NCBI GenBank assembly: GCA_020072765.1
Contig: JAIQGD010000033.1
Location: 35,557-99,556 of the forward strand
Origin: Terriglobia bacterium
GTDB taxonomy: Bacteria; Acidobacteriota; Terriglobia; Acidiferrales; UBA7541
Direction: 5' to 3'
DNA: 64,000 nt
Positions 51,050 through 60,861 of this stretch are shown in pieces (positions within the stretch are counted from its first letter, which is position 1; each line of letters opens with the position of its first letter). The notes under the pieces were generated by a model. The model was not told the origin of the DNA, ran no database searches, and saw nothing but the letters and a program-made list of their open reading frames with translations. Position numbers and translations under genes: made by a program.

Positions 51050-51550
51050 TCAGCCTTGCAGGTGCGCCTCCAGGAACCACAAGTCCTTGTCTGCGGCACG
51101 CACGATCTCAGTGAACAGATCCGATGTGCCCTGATCGCCGAGTTCGGCCGTGCGGTTGATCGCCGTTCGCGCCGCATTAGCCAGTTGTGCCAATCCCTTG
51201 GACAGCGCCCGGACATGCTGCTCGCCACTCGTGGCGTTCAGGTCATACTCGGGCAGGCTGGATGTGGCCGCCACCAGCCGGGTAGTGCCGAGGGCTATTC
51301 CTCCCAGCGCCGTGATGCGTTCAGCGACGAGATCGGCCTGATCGTCGAGGTGAGTGGCCATGCTGTCGAACAGCGGATGCAAGGAAGCGAAGTTCATCCC
51401 TTTCACGTTCCAGTGGGCTTGCTTGGCCTGTGTCTTCAGGTCGATGGTGTCCGCCAGGCGAGCATTGAGAATGTCGATGACCTCGTTCCGCGCCTTCTCC
51501 ATAAGGTTGACGCTCGTTCCGAATGTACGATGTTGAGTTGCAGCACGCAT
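51050..51550 (-). CDS. dps: Dps-like ferritin family DNA-binding/starvation protein
   Basis: QAKQAHWNVKGMNFASLHPLFDSMATHLDDQADLVAERITALGG; RBS AGGAGGAGAA. Confidence 0.93.
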   Translation of the reverse strand: MRAATQHRTFGTSVNLMEKARNEVIDILNARLADTIDLKTQAKQAHWNVKGMNFASLHPLFDSMATHLDDQADLVAERITALGGIALGTTRLVAATSSLPEYDLNATSGEQHVRALSKGLAQLANAARTAINRTAELGDQGTSDLFTEIVRAADKDLWFLEAHLQG

Positions 51551-51679
51551 TGCAGATTCTCCTCCTTTCCGAAGTGCCGGATGAAACCGGGCCTTGCAAA
51601 TTGCTGCGACCCGAGGCACGGTAGTGGCTCAATTCACACTACCTAGAACCAGTCTAAGTACTGCCCCCTCACCGCTGCA

Positions 51680-51693
51680 GTGATCTGCGTCAC
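51680..51693. promoter_or_regulatory. GTGA-N6-TCAC palindrome upstream of dps
   Basis: GTGATCTGCGTCAC. Confidence 0.5.
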
Positions 51694-51817
51694 AGTGCTG
51701 GCCGCCGGCGAAGATAATGAACACGTGATGCGCCATTCACTTTTCTATTGGATCAAGGAAAGAGAAGGGGCAGGGAGCCCGCAAACGTTGCCACGGCCTT
51801 TGTGATCCCGGTTTTGT

Positions 51818-51853
51818 GAGCCAGGTCACGTCCTTCAGTGACAGGGGTCATAC
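51818..51853. promoter_or_regulatory. Two GTGA-N6-TCAC/T sites, 22 bp apart
   Basis: GTGAGCCAGGTCAC (51818) and GTGACAGGGGTCAT (51840), 55-90 bp upstream of the HlyD start. Confidence 0.5.
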
Positions 51854-51907
51854 GGTTAACCGCGCCACTCGGCTATTTGTATAGGGAGCCTTACAAGGAA
51901 AGAGAAT

Positions 51908-53101
51908 ATGAAAGGTCCGGCGATCGACCAGGACTCCACGATCCCGAAGACGGCGGCTGAGGAAGCGCCAGCCCCGGGGTCTGGAGGGGGAACCAGACCG
52001 AAGAGGTGGGTGCAAACTCTACTGATCGCAGGGGTTGCGGAGGCAGCGTTGATCGGACTGTCGCTGCGCATTTTACCGGGACTACTTCGAAAGCCGCCCC
52101 GAGACGTTATCGTCGCCAGTGGAAGAATCGAGGGACGCGAAGTCACTCTGGCCCCCAAAGAGATTCAGGGACGCGTCAAGAGCCTGCGCGTAGACGAGGG
52201 TTATACCGTCAAGAAGGGGCAACTCCTGGCGGAATTGGAATCCGACCAGCTCGACGCGCAGCTCGCGAGTGCCCATGCCAGCGTCGCGACTCTGGATGCG
52301 CAGATCAAGCAAGCCTCGATCGACGTGGCTTACACCACCAAGAACACAGCTGCTTCCGCAGCCGCCGCCGAGGCGGCTGTGAGCAGCGCGAAGGCCCGTC
52401 TCGCGCATTCGAAAGCTGTGCTGACCAACACGAGCGCGGAATATCAGCGCGCGCTGGGCCTCTACAATCAAGGCGTCGTTTCCAAGAGCGCCTTGGACGC
52501 GGCGACGATGAACTACCAGACAAGCCAAGCCGATGTCGAGGCATCCGAAAAGGAACTCGCGCAGGCGGAAGCGAATCTCAAGGTCGCAGAGGCCGCGAGG
52601 GACACGGTGGAGCTGAAGGTTCAGCAACTGCGGGCGTTGCAACAGAGCCGTCAATCGGCCCTGGCACAGCTCGGTGTAGCTCAGGCCAACATCGCGGAGC
52701 GCAATATCTACGCTCCGGCGGACGGGACGATACTTGCGAGGCCGGTCGAAGTGGGCGATGTCGTCACTCCGGGTGCTCCGCTTTTCGTGATGGTGGATAT
52801 GAACCGGCTGTACGTGAAGGTCTACATTCCCGAGCCCGATATCCCGAAGATTAAGTTGGGAGACCGAGCGGAAGTGACCGTGGACGCTTTTCCTGGCAGG
52901 AAATTCGAGGCGCGGGTCACCAAAGTCTACCAACAGGCTGAATTTACTCCGAAGAATGTGGAGACCAAGGAAGAGCGCGTAAAGCTCGTGTTCGGCGTCG
53001 AGCTGACATTTGTGAACCCGGAAGGAATTCTTAAGCCGGGGATGCCCGCCGATGGCGCCATCCATTGGAAGGCGGTGCCGCCCCAGCAAGGATCGAAATG
53101 A
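51908..53101 (+). CDS. HlyD family secretion protein (YhiI/YbhG-like)
   Basis: VASGRIEGREVTLAPKEIQGRVKSLRVDEGYTVKKGQLLAELESDQLDAQLASAHASV...IYAPADGTILARPVEVGDVVTPG. Confidence 0.92.
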   Translation: MKGPAIDQDSTIPKTAAEEAPAPGSGGGTRPKRWVQTLLIAGVAEAALIGLSLRILPGLLRKPPRDVIVASGRIEGREVTLAPKEIQGRVKSLRVDEGYTVKKGQLLAELESDQLDAQLASAHASVATLDAQIKQASIDVAYTTKNTAASAAAAEAAVSSAKARLAHSKAVLTNTSAEYQRALGLYNQGVVSKSALDAATMNYQTSQADVEASEKELAQAEANLKVAEAARDTVELKVQQLRALQQSRQSALAQLGVAQANIAERNIYAPADGTILARPVEVGDVVTPGAPLFVMVDMNRLYVKVYIPEPDIPKIKLGDRAEVTVDAFPGRKFEARVTKVYQQAEFTPKNVETKEERVKLVFGVELTFVNPEGILKPGMPADGAIHWKAVPPQQGSK

Positions 53102-55014
53102 CGCCGGAATCTCAGCCGGTTATTGACGTCAAAAGACTGGGGCGATTTTATGGGCGCCGCAAGAGGGTGCAGGCGATCCGAGACGTTTCGTTCGAGGTTG
53201 GCCGCGGGGAAATTTTCGGCCTGATTGGTCCCGACGGAGCCGGTAAGACCAGTATCATTCAGATCCTGGCGGGCGTGCTGAGCGCCGATCAAGGCTCGGT
53301 GGCGGTGGGTGGAGTCGACGTTGTCGCCGATCCTGAGGCGGTGAAAAGCCGAGTCGGCTACATGCCCCAAGGGCTCGGCGTGAACCTTTATGAAAGCCTC
53401 TCGGCCGCCGAGAACATCGACTTCTTCCGGGATTTGCGAAAACTGCCCGAAGACGCCTACCGAAGGAATCGCGCTGATCTTCTGAGCATGACCCGCCTCG
53501 AGCCCTTCCTGAGCCGGCGCGCGGGCAATCTTTCCGGCGGGATGCGCCAAAAGCTCGCTCTGATCTGCACGCTGATCCATTTGCCCGACTTGATTCTTCT
53601 GGACGAGCCCACGACAGGTGTGGACCCCATTTCCCGGCAAGATTTCTGGCACATCATCCGGCGACTGGTGGAAGAGCGACAGGTGACCGTACTGCTCAGC
53701 ACGTCTTACATGGACGAGGCCGAACGTTGCCATCGGATCGGACTGCTTCACTCGGGCGCGATCCTCTGGCAAGGGACGCCGGGGGAAATCAAACAGAAGG
53801 CAGAAGGACGCTACGCCAGGATCACCGCGGAACCACAGACGGCCGCCCTCCATATTCTTCGCAACCGGAGCGATGTGACGTCCACGGAAGTCTTCGGGGA
53901 AGAAATCCACATCCGATTTGGGGGGGATTTGAAGGAGATGGAAGCGGGTTTGAGTGCCGAAAAGATCGACGTTCGCCAAATCTCACCTCTGGAACCGACT
54001 CTCGAAGACGTCTTCTTGCAGCTTCTGACCACGGGAAAATCGCAAGCACCCAGGCTTCCTCTTCCTCCGTCACGCGAACGCATCAGTCCGGTCACGATTG
54101 AATGCCGCGGGCTGACTCGCCGGTTTGGCGAGTTCGTGGCCGTGGACAACGTCGACCTTCACGTCGAACGGGGAGAGATTTTTGGTCTGCTCGGCCCGAA
54201 CGGGGCGGGCAAGACCACTGTGATCAAAATGATGTGCGGACTGCTGGGGCCGACCGCCGGTGTAATTCGCGTGGCCGGATTGGACATCAAGACGGAGAAG
54301 GAGCGCGTGTGGACGCAGATCGGTTACATGTCGCAGCACTTTTCGCTGTATCGGGATCTGAGCGTGAAGCAGAACTTGCGGCTGTACGCGGACCTGTACG
54401 GCGTGCGGGATGTGAAATTCAGCGACGTGACGGCGTCCCTGGGGCTCGAACCGTTCGAGTCGCGGCTGGCGGGAGACCTGCCTGCCGGGCTACGGCAACG
54501 ATTGTCCTTGCTCTGTGCCGTGCTGCACAGACCCCCCGTGCTGTTTCTGGACGAGCCTACCTCGGGCGTTGACCCTCCGGCGCGCCGGACTTTTTGGGAT
54601 CTGATCTATTCGCTGTCGCGCGAATCATCCGTCACCGTGCTGGTATCGACGCACTACATGGACGAGGCCGCGCACTGCGATCGGCTCGGCCTGATGGATC
54701 AAGGGCGTTTGATCGCGGTGGATTCGCCGCCGGCGCTCAAACAGGCATCGGAGCGCCATTCCGGGAAGATGCTCGCGATTCGCGCGCCGAAGTTACGAGT
54801 GGCGTTCGACGCCATTGTGTCCGGTTTTCCTATGGCTGTCCTTTACGGGGATAGCATTCACGTGCGAAGCCTCGATCCCGTGGTCGACGAGCGGAAGGCT
54901 TTGTCGTTGTTGAGCCGCTCCGGCATCACGGGCGCGGAGATCAGTTCACCGGCTCTCTCGATGGACGAAACGTTCATCGATTTCATCCGCCGTGGGGAGA
55001 GGGTCCATGCATAG
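53098..55014 (+). CDS. ABC transporter with two fused ATP-binding domains
   Basis: Two Walker A (GPDGAGKTS, GPNGAGKTT), LSGGMRQKLAL and LPAGLRQRLSL, LLDEPTTGVDP and FLDEPTSGVDP. Confidence 0.94.
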   Translation: MTPESQPVIDVKRLGRFYGRRKRVQAIRDVSFEVGRGEIFGLIGPDGAGKTSIIQILAGVLSADQGSVAVGGVDVVADPEAVKSRVGYMPQGLGVNLYESLSAAENIDFFRDLRKLPEDAYRRNRADLLSMTRLEPFLSRRAGNLSGGMRQKLALICTLIHLPDLILLDEPTTGVDPISRQDFWHIIRRLVEERQVTVLLSTSYMDEAERCHRIGLLHSGAILWQGTPGEIKQKAEGRYARITAEPQTAALHILRNRSDVTSTEVFGEEIHIRFGGDLKEMEAGLSAEKIDVRQISPLEPTLEDVFLQLLTTGKSQAPRLPLPPSRERISPVTIECRGLTRRFGEFVAVDNVDLHVERGEIFGLLGPNGAGKTTVIKMMCGLLGPTAGVIRVAGLDIKTEKERVWTQIGYMSQHFSLYRDLSVKQNLRLYADLYGVRDVKFSDVTASLGLEPFESRLAGDLPAGLRQRLSLLCAVLHRPPVLFLDEPTSGVDPPARRTFWDLIYSLSRESSVTVLVSTHYMDEAAHCDRLGLMDQGRLIAVDSPPALKQASERHSGKMLAIRAPKLRVAFDAIVSGFPMAVLYGDSIHVRSLDPVVDERKALSLLSRSGITGAEISSPALSMDETFIDFIRRGERVHA

Positions 55015-56140
55015 CCGCATTCTGGCGATCGTACGCAAGGAGACGAGGGAGGTGCTTCGCGATCCGATCTATTTAGGGCTGGCGATTGCCGTGCCTGTGG
55101 TCGTCATGACTCTTCTCGGATTGGGCTTCGTGCTGGACGTTAAGAACCTGCCGGTGGCCTTTTACGATCAGGATCGGAGTTCGCTCAGCCGGGAATACAT
55201 CTATTCCTTCACCAATTCGGAGTACTTCCATCTCGTAGGGCTGGTGAACGATCCGGCCCAGTTGGACCACATGATTCGATCCGCGGAAGTGCGCGCGGTG
55301 GTTGTGATCCCGCCGGATTTTTCGCGCAAGCTGAGCGCCGGAAAGCCCGCCACGGTGCAGATCCTTGTGGATGGTTCCTTCGCCACCCGTGCGCTGGTAG
55401 TCACCGGCTATGTTGCGGCTATCGATGCGCAGTTCAACGCCCAACTGGCGGCGGACTATCTCGCGAGAAGAGGTGTGGTGGCGACGACTCTACTGCCTGT
55501 GTCCGTGGAAGGCCGGGTCTGGTACAACCCGTCGCTCGAGACGAAGAATTCCATCGTGCCGGGGTTGCTGGTAATCAACCTGATGTTCTATCCGAGCTTG
55601 CTGGCGGCGCTGGTGGTGGTGCGGGAGAAGGAACGGGGCACGATCTTCAATCTCTACTGCTCGCCCGTGCGGCGGTGGGAGGTGATTGTGGGGAAAGCCG
55701 TCCCGTATATCGGTGTTGCGCTGGCCGACTATTTTCTTCTTTTTGCGCTCAGCATGGTGGTGTTCCAGGTGAGATTCGTCGGGAACTTTTTCGTGCTGAC
55801 TCTGGCGGCGCTGCTTTACATTTGTTGCTGCGTCGGGCTGGGGCTGGTCATCTCCGTCCTGTGCCGGACGCAAGTCGCCGCCATCTTGATAACGTTCGTG
55901 GGCTTGATGACTCCTTCGATGCTGTTTTCAGGGATGCTCACTCCCATCGCAAGCATGGATCGTTCGGCGCAAATGATCAGCCGTGTGATTCCGGCGTCGT
56001 ACTTCATGGGCATGGCGCGCGGCGTGTTCTTGAAAGGGCTGGGGTTTTACTACTACATCCCGGATTTTCTTACGCTGTGCGCGTTCGCTTTCGTGGTCTA
56101 TGGGATTGCGATCATCGCCTTCCGGAAGAAGGTGGGCTGA
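55007..56140 (+). CDS. ABC-2 type permease 1 (YhhJ/YbhS-like)
   Basis: ILAIVRKETREVLRDPIYLGLAIAVPVVVMTLLGLGFVLDVKNLPVAFYDQD...VREKERGTIFNLYCSPVRRWEVIVGK. Confidence 0.92.
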   Translation: MHSRILAIVRKETREVLRDPIYLGLAIAVPVVVMTLLGLGFVLDVKNLPVAFYDQDRSSLSREYIYSFTNSEYFHLVGLVNDPAQLDHMIRSAEVRAVVVIPPDFSRKLSAGKPATVQILVDGSFATRALVVTGYVAAIDAQFNAQLAADYLARRGVVATTLLPVSVEGRVWYNPSLETKNSIVPGLLVINLMFYPSLLAALVVVREKERGTIFNLYCSPVRRWEVIVGKAVPYIGVALADYFLLFALSMVVFQVRFVGNFFVLTLAALLYICCCVGLGLVISVLCRTQVAAILITFVGLMTPSMLFSGMLTPIASMDRSAQMISRVIPASYFMGMARGVFLKGLGFYYYIPDFLTLCAFAFVVYGIAIIAFRKKVG

Positions 56141-56141
56141 G

Positions 56142-57275
56142 ATGCTGCGCCGGTTGAGCGGTTTGATTCGGAAGGAATTCGTTCAGATCTTCCGGGACCG
56201 TGCGCTGGTCATCATTCTGCTTTGGGCATTTACGGCCGCCATTTTCACATCGGGACGCGGCAGGGCGATGGAGATTACGAACGTGCCGGCCGTGGTATAC
56301 GACTTGAGCCGAAGCCCGGCCAGCCGCGAGTTCCTGAGCCACCTGCAGCTGCCCTATTTCAAAATCGTGGCATACCTCAATCGGGATCAAGAAATCGCCC
56401 CGTGGCTGGACAGCGGCAAAGCGTCCATTGTGGTCGTGATTCCTCCGGACTTCCAGCGAAGAGTCGATGGAGCGGGACAAGCGCAAGTCCAGGTGATTAC
56501 CGATGGCGCTCTCGCCATGCCTGCGACCATCGCGGTTGCCTACATCGCGGAGATTTCCAGCGACTACTCCATTTCCGTTCTGGAACGGCGCGCCAGCGCC
56601 GCCGGATTCAGCCTGAGCAGCCTTCCCAGCATCGATCAGCGCGTGCGCGTGCAATTTAACCCGAACATGCTCAGCTCGTGGTTCAGCAGCCTGCTTGAGC
56701 TGTTCAACATGTTCACCATGGTGTCCTTGCTGCTGACCGCAGCCGATTTGGTGAGGGAGAAGGAGCACGGCACGCTTGAGCAATTGCTCGTCAGCCCGGC
56801 GCGTTCCATAGAAATCTTTCTGGCGAAGATTATTCCTACCGTCGTGCTGGTGCTCGGCCTTTCTGTGCTCAGCTTTGTCCTGGTCTTGAGACCTGTATTC
56901 CACGTTCCGATCCGTGGGAGTCTCGTGCTGTTTTATAGCGTCGCTGCGCTCTACGTGTTCGCCATGACGAGCATGGGAATCGCCATTGCGGTCGTGGCGC
57001 GGAACCTGGCGCAGGCCATGATGATCATGCTGCTGATCCTGCAGCCCATGATTTTTCTATCGGGAGCGTGGAATCCGCCGGAGGCCATGAGCCGCTGGAT
57101 GCGCTGGCTCAGCCTGATCTCTCCGTTGCGGTACTTCATTGATTTCGGTTATGGAGTGATTTTGAAAGGTAACGGGCTTTCGTTTGTCGCGTGGGACATC
57201 GTCGGCATCGCCGTTCTGGGAACGGCCCTTTTCGGGTTCTCGGTCTGGTGGTTTGAACGAAGTCTCTCACGATGA
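56142..57275 (+). CDS. ABC-2 type permease 2 (YbhR-like)
   Basis: SGLIRKEFVQIFRDRALVIILLWAFTAAIF...VREKEHGTLEQLLVSPARSIEIFLAKIIP. Confidence 0.92.
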   Translation: MLRRLSGLIRKEFVQIFRDRALVIILLWAFTAAIFTSGRGRAMEITNVPAVVYDLSRSPASREFLSHLQLPYFKIVAYLNRDQEIAPWLDSGKASIVVVIPPDFQRRVDGAGQAQVQVITDGALAMPATIAVAYIAEISSDYSISVLERRASAAGFSLSSLPSIDQRVRVQFNPNMLSSWFSSLLELFNMFTMVSLLLTAADLVREKEHGTLEQLLVSPARSIEIFLAKIIPTVVLVLGLSVLSFVLVLRPVFHVPIRGSLVLFYSVAALYVFAMTSMGIAIAVVARNLAQAMMIMLLILQPMIFLSGAWNPPEAMSRWMRWLSLISPLRYFIDFGYGVILKGNGLSFVAWDIVGIAVLGTALFGFSVWWFERSLSR

Positions 57276-57335
57276 GGATCTAACGCAGCCGTCCCTGCCC
57301 CAACTCCATTCTTGTAGTGCCGCAAGAATCTGCGT

Positions 57336-58580
57336 TCATGTCAGATTCGGCCGGACCGGCAAAACCGCCCCCTGTGTTTGTGGCAATTGTCCTGACGAAA
57401 TGGCAGGGAAGGGGCCGTTGGGAGGCAGCAGGGCCAGCTTCTTGCGGATGACATCCTGCGAATACTTCGCCAGGTAGTGGACAATGGTTTCGACGCGGAT
57501 GCGGATGCTTCCCGTGGGCTTGGTGGCGTCCAGATCGCCGAATTTGAAGAACAGCGTGCCCGTGGCTTCGACGATCTTCTGCGTGGGCGTGTAGGTCGGC
57601 TGGTCCATCCCGCATTCATAGCTGGAGAGGCGGATCACGCAGGTGATCCAGGGACAACGCGCGGCCACCTTGGCGCCCCACAGAATCTCATTGGTATTGC
57701 TGCTGTAGGACGACGTCCAGACATCGGAGATATCCAGCGGATGTTTGATGTGGCCGCTGCGGAGGTCTTCGGCAAACAGCCAGTTCATCAGATCGTCATC
57801 GGCGGGAAGGTATTGCAGCCAGAGGATGGGATAGCCGTGCGCCTGCAATTCGCCTTCGATGTCGTGGCCGATTCCCGTATCCATGTGATAGGGGCGCGCC
57901 AGGATCAGGATGCAGGGTTTGCTGTGTTCCGCGCACCAGGACAAAATCTCGCGGCTCCGGCTCCGGGCTTTGGCTTCAAAGTTGTCCAGCGCCTCATACC
58001 CAGCCTGCACCGCCCGCTGCGTTTCCTCGAGGTCCAGATCGAAAATATCCTTCAGGGAGGCATGAAGCTGCTCCGCCGCCATGTGCCGGTCGCCAAGGCA
58101 CACGAATGGCGCGGCGTGCGTGATCCCGTTTTCGGCGAAGACATCGCGCTCCTTCAGGAAGCCGGCCTTGGTGTTTTCCGGCCCGGCCGCTACCCGGCTG
58201 CACGTGGCCGTGTCCACCACGTGGCCGCGCAGGACGGAGGGCAGGGAGAAGATCATGGGGCTGAAGAGAACGTCGATTTTCTTTTTCTGGCCAAAGATGA
58301 GCTCCCCATAATGGCCGCTCATGCATTTGACGGGGAAGCAGCAATCCACCGTGCCGCGGCCCTTGCCGAATTCGCGGCCCTGCTCCTCGGAAGTATCCGA
58401 ACTGAAAACGATGTTTTCCGAGGATACCCCCAGTGCCTTGAGAAAACCCACCCAGAACTGGTGGGTCGTCCAGATATTGAGGACCTTGGGGATGCCGACG
58501 CGGAGCCGCGAGCGGTCCTTAGGCGGACACGCGGCGGAAGGCTTCTTTCCGAACCACGTCGGCGATATTCGGATACGCAT
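57336..58580 (-). CDS. DUF2229/COG3580-like acyl-CoA dehydratase activase-related protein
   Basis: RLRVGIPKVLNIWTTHQFWVGFLKALGV...GTVDCCFPVKCMSGHYGELI...ARPYHMDTGIGHDIEGELQAHGYPILWLQYLPADDDLMNWLFAEDLRSG; start uncertain. Confidence 0.85.
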   Translation of the reverse strand: MRIRISPTWFGKKPSAACPPKDRSRLRVGIPKVLNIWTTHQFWVGFLKALGVSSENIVFSSDTSEEQGREFGKGRGTVDCCFPVKCMSGHYGELIFGQKKKIDVLFSPMIFSLPSVLRGHVVDTATCSRVAAGPENTKAGFLKERDVFAENGITHAAPFVCLGDRHMAAEQLHASLKDIFDLDLEETQRAVQAGYEALDNFEAKARSRSREILSWCAEHSKPCILILARPYHMDTGIGHDIEGELQAHGYPILWLQYLPADDDLMNWLFAEDLRSGHIKHPLDISDVWTSSYSSNTNEILWGAKVAARCPWITCVIRLSSYECGMDQPTYTPTQKIVEATGTLFFKFGDLDATKPTGSIRIRVETIVHYLAKYSQDVIRKKLALLPPNGPFPAISSGQLPQTQGAVLPVRPNLT

Positions 58581-60861
58581 CTTTTGTCTTCTCGATTCCG
58601 GTCCGGATGACCTTCATCTCGCTGACGTCCTCGACCAGTCCCTTGGGGCAGGAATTATTCACCACCACGCGCTCCCAGCCCTCGCTGACGGGAACTTTGC
58701 TCCACGGACGTCCTTTTCCTCCCACCAACTGCACGTCGATAAAACTCCGCTGGCAGTTGACCGGGCACCAGTGGCACACCGTGTCGACCGAGGTGGTCGT
58801 CTTGTAGGACAGTCCCTCGACCGTTTCGAATCCCCGGAAGGTGGTCTGGCCTCCTCGCTCCCACCAGTCCAGCCCCACCAGGGCCGCGCCGATGGCTCCG
58901 GCCTCGCCGGAGTAGGGATGCACCACGACTTCCGCGTCGGGCACCTTGGAGAGAATGAAATCCACCTGCGTTTTCACGACGGCGAGGTTGCGATGCGTGC
59001 CGCCTTGTAGGATGTATTTCCTTCCGACCTGGCGGAGATTGTTCAGCCCGCCCGCGTAGATCCACACATTCAGGGGCAGAATGGCGCAGAGAGCGGCGAG
59101 AATTTCGTCCGCGTGCCAGCCTTTGCGCTGCTGGTTGACGATGTCGCTTTGCAGGAAGACGCCGCAGCCCATGGAAAGCTGCGGCATGGCCTGTGCCCGG
59201 AAGGCGCCGTCGGCGATTTCGTTCATGGGGATTTGAAAGCGTTCGGCGACGCCCTGCAGAAAGGCTCCATTGCCGGAGGAACACTGCGAGTTCAGGCGGA
59301 AATCGGTGACGGCGCCGTTGTTCAGAATCATGATCTTCACGTCCACGCCGCCGACATCGCAGATGCAATCCGCGTCGGGGAAATAGTGGAGGCCCGCGGT
59401 GGCGTGCGCGATGGTTTCCACCACGGGGCAATCGGCGCCCAGGATGTCTTTCAGAAGATCCTTGCCGTACCCCGTGATCGCCAGGGACAGAACCTCTCCG
59501 TCCCCCAGCGCCTCGCGAATCTGCCGGAACAGCACCTTGGCGTCTTCGATGGGATTTCCCTTGCTGAGGGCGTAACAGGAAAACACCAGCTCTTTTTCCG
59601 GCGAAATGCACACGGCCTTGGCCGTCGTGGACCCGAAGTCACAGCCGATCGAAACCGGGCCAAGCCCTTCGACGGGCTCGTCGTTGGGTATCTCGAGAAT
59701 CGCCGCCGTGCCGTTGCCGCCGCCCTGGCCGGTTCCATGGCTCCGGCCGTGGCCGTTGCCGCCCGCGTGGTTCACCTGGTCCGTCCGGCCGTAGCGGGTT
59801 TTGAAGGCATTCAATTCCTCGATGTCCTTCCACAGTCCGCCGCGGCCCATCTTTTTCTTTTCCTCGAATTGCCCTTCCTCGATCCACCACCGGAGCTTGG
59901 CCGTCCCGTTGTAGAGGGCCGCGGTCTGCGATTCGCGCCGCGCCAGTTCAATGCAGCCCTGCGCGGCGTAGTACAGCGCATCGTCCGGCACATGAATCAG
60001 GGAGGCCGGGTCCCTGCCGGCGGGGAGCTCGACGCGTCGCTCCTGCCAGAGTTGCAGCAGGTGATGTCTCCACGCCTCCTGCAAACCCAAGAAGAAGAGA
60101 TTGGGTCCGCCGAGAAGCAGGATTTCCGGCGCGGGAGTATTGCCGCGCGTGAGCGTGGCCAGATTCTGGTACACCACCGCTTCGAACAGGGAAGCGATGA
60201 TTTCCTCGACGGAGACGCCGGCCTTCAGCAGGGTGTTGGCGTCGGCTTCGGCAAAAATTCCGCACTTGCTGCTGATTTTGTGCAGCGTGCGTCCGGAGTA
60301 GGACATCTTGGCGAGTTCTTCCGGCGCAATTTCCAGCTTGCGGGCGGTCTTTTCGATGAAGGTGCCGGTGCCGCCCGAGCAGGCGCTTTGCATCAGCACC
60401 TGCTTGCTTTTGGTGTTGGCGCTTCCGGTGAAGAAGATCGTCTTCATGTCCTCCCCGCCGATTTCACTGACGAAGTGAACCGAGGGATGGAGTCTTTCGA
60501 CGGCGGCGGCGACGGCTACGACTTCCTGGATGACCTTTCCCCCCGCCAGGGGCGCGATCAGCCCCGCACCGGAGCCGGTGAAGAAGAGAAGGTCGCGGTG
60601 CGGAGTAAAGCCGTGGGTGCGTTCCAGGCCGATGAGGAATCCGAGGACCTTTTCGGCCTGTTTGGTGTTGTGGCGTTCGTAGGCCTGCGCGAGGACGTCG
60701 CCCTGGGCCGAGGCCAGCACAAACTTGCAGGTCGTGCTGCCCACGTCAATCCCGCAGAACAACTGGCCCTCCGCGCGGACGGGCGGGGTTTCCGGCACAT
60801 CGTGCGGCGCGGGTAAGCTGCCCGAGAGGGCGCCGATTTGAACTAAATTGCCGCTAGCCAT
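58519..60861 (-). CDS. Tandem BadF/HgdC-type acyl-CoA dehydratase activase (two ASKHA domains)
   Basis: GIDVGSTTCKFVLA and GCDFGSTTAKAVCI; QSACSGGTGTF/SSKCGIFAEAD and SQCSSGNGAF/MGCGVFLQSD; CHWCPVNC near C-terminus. Confidence 0.9.
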   Translation of the reverse strand: MASGNLVQIGALSGSLPAPHDVPETPPVRAEGQLFCGIDVGSTTCKFVLASAQGDVLAQAYERHNTKQAEKVLGFLIGLERTHGFTPHRDLLFFTGSGAGLIAPLAGGKVIQEVVAVAAAVERLHPSVHFVSEIGGEDMKTIFFTGSANTKSKQVLMQSACSGGTGTFIEKTARKLEIAPEELAKMSYSGRTLHKISSKCGIFAEADANTLLKAGVSVEEIIASLFEAVVYQNLATLTRGNTPAPEILLLGGPNLFFLGLQEAWRHHLLQLWQERRVELPAGRDPASLIHVPDDALYYAAQGCIELARRESQTAALYNGTAKLRWWIEEGQFEEKKKMGRGGLWKDIEELNAFKTRYGRTDQVNHAGGNGHGRSHGTGQGGGNGTAAILEIPNDEPVEGLGPVSIGCDFGSTTAKAVCISPEKELVFSCYALSKGNPIEDAKVLFRQIREALGDGEVLSLAITGYGKDLLKDILGADCPVVETIAHATAGLHYFPDADCICDVGGVDVKIMILNNGAVTDFRLNSQCSSGNGAFLQGVAERFQIPMNEIADGAFRAQAMPQLSMGCGVFLQSDIVNQQRKGWHADEILAALCAILPLNVWIYAGGLNNLRQVGRKYILQGGTHRNLAVVKTQVDFILSKVPDAEVVVHPYSGEAGAIGAALVGLDWWERGGQTTFRGFETVEGLSYKTTTSVDTVCHWCPVNCQRSFIDVQLVGGKGRPWSKVPVSEGWERVVVNNSCPKGLVEDVSEMKVIRTGIEKTKDAYPNIADVVRKEAFRRVSA

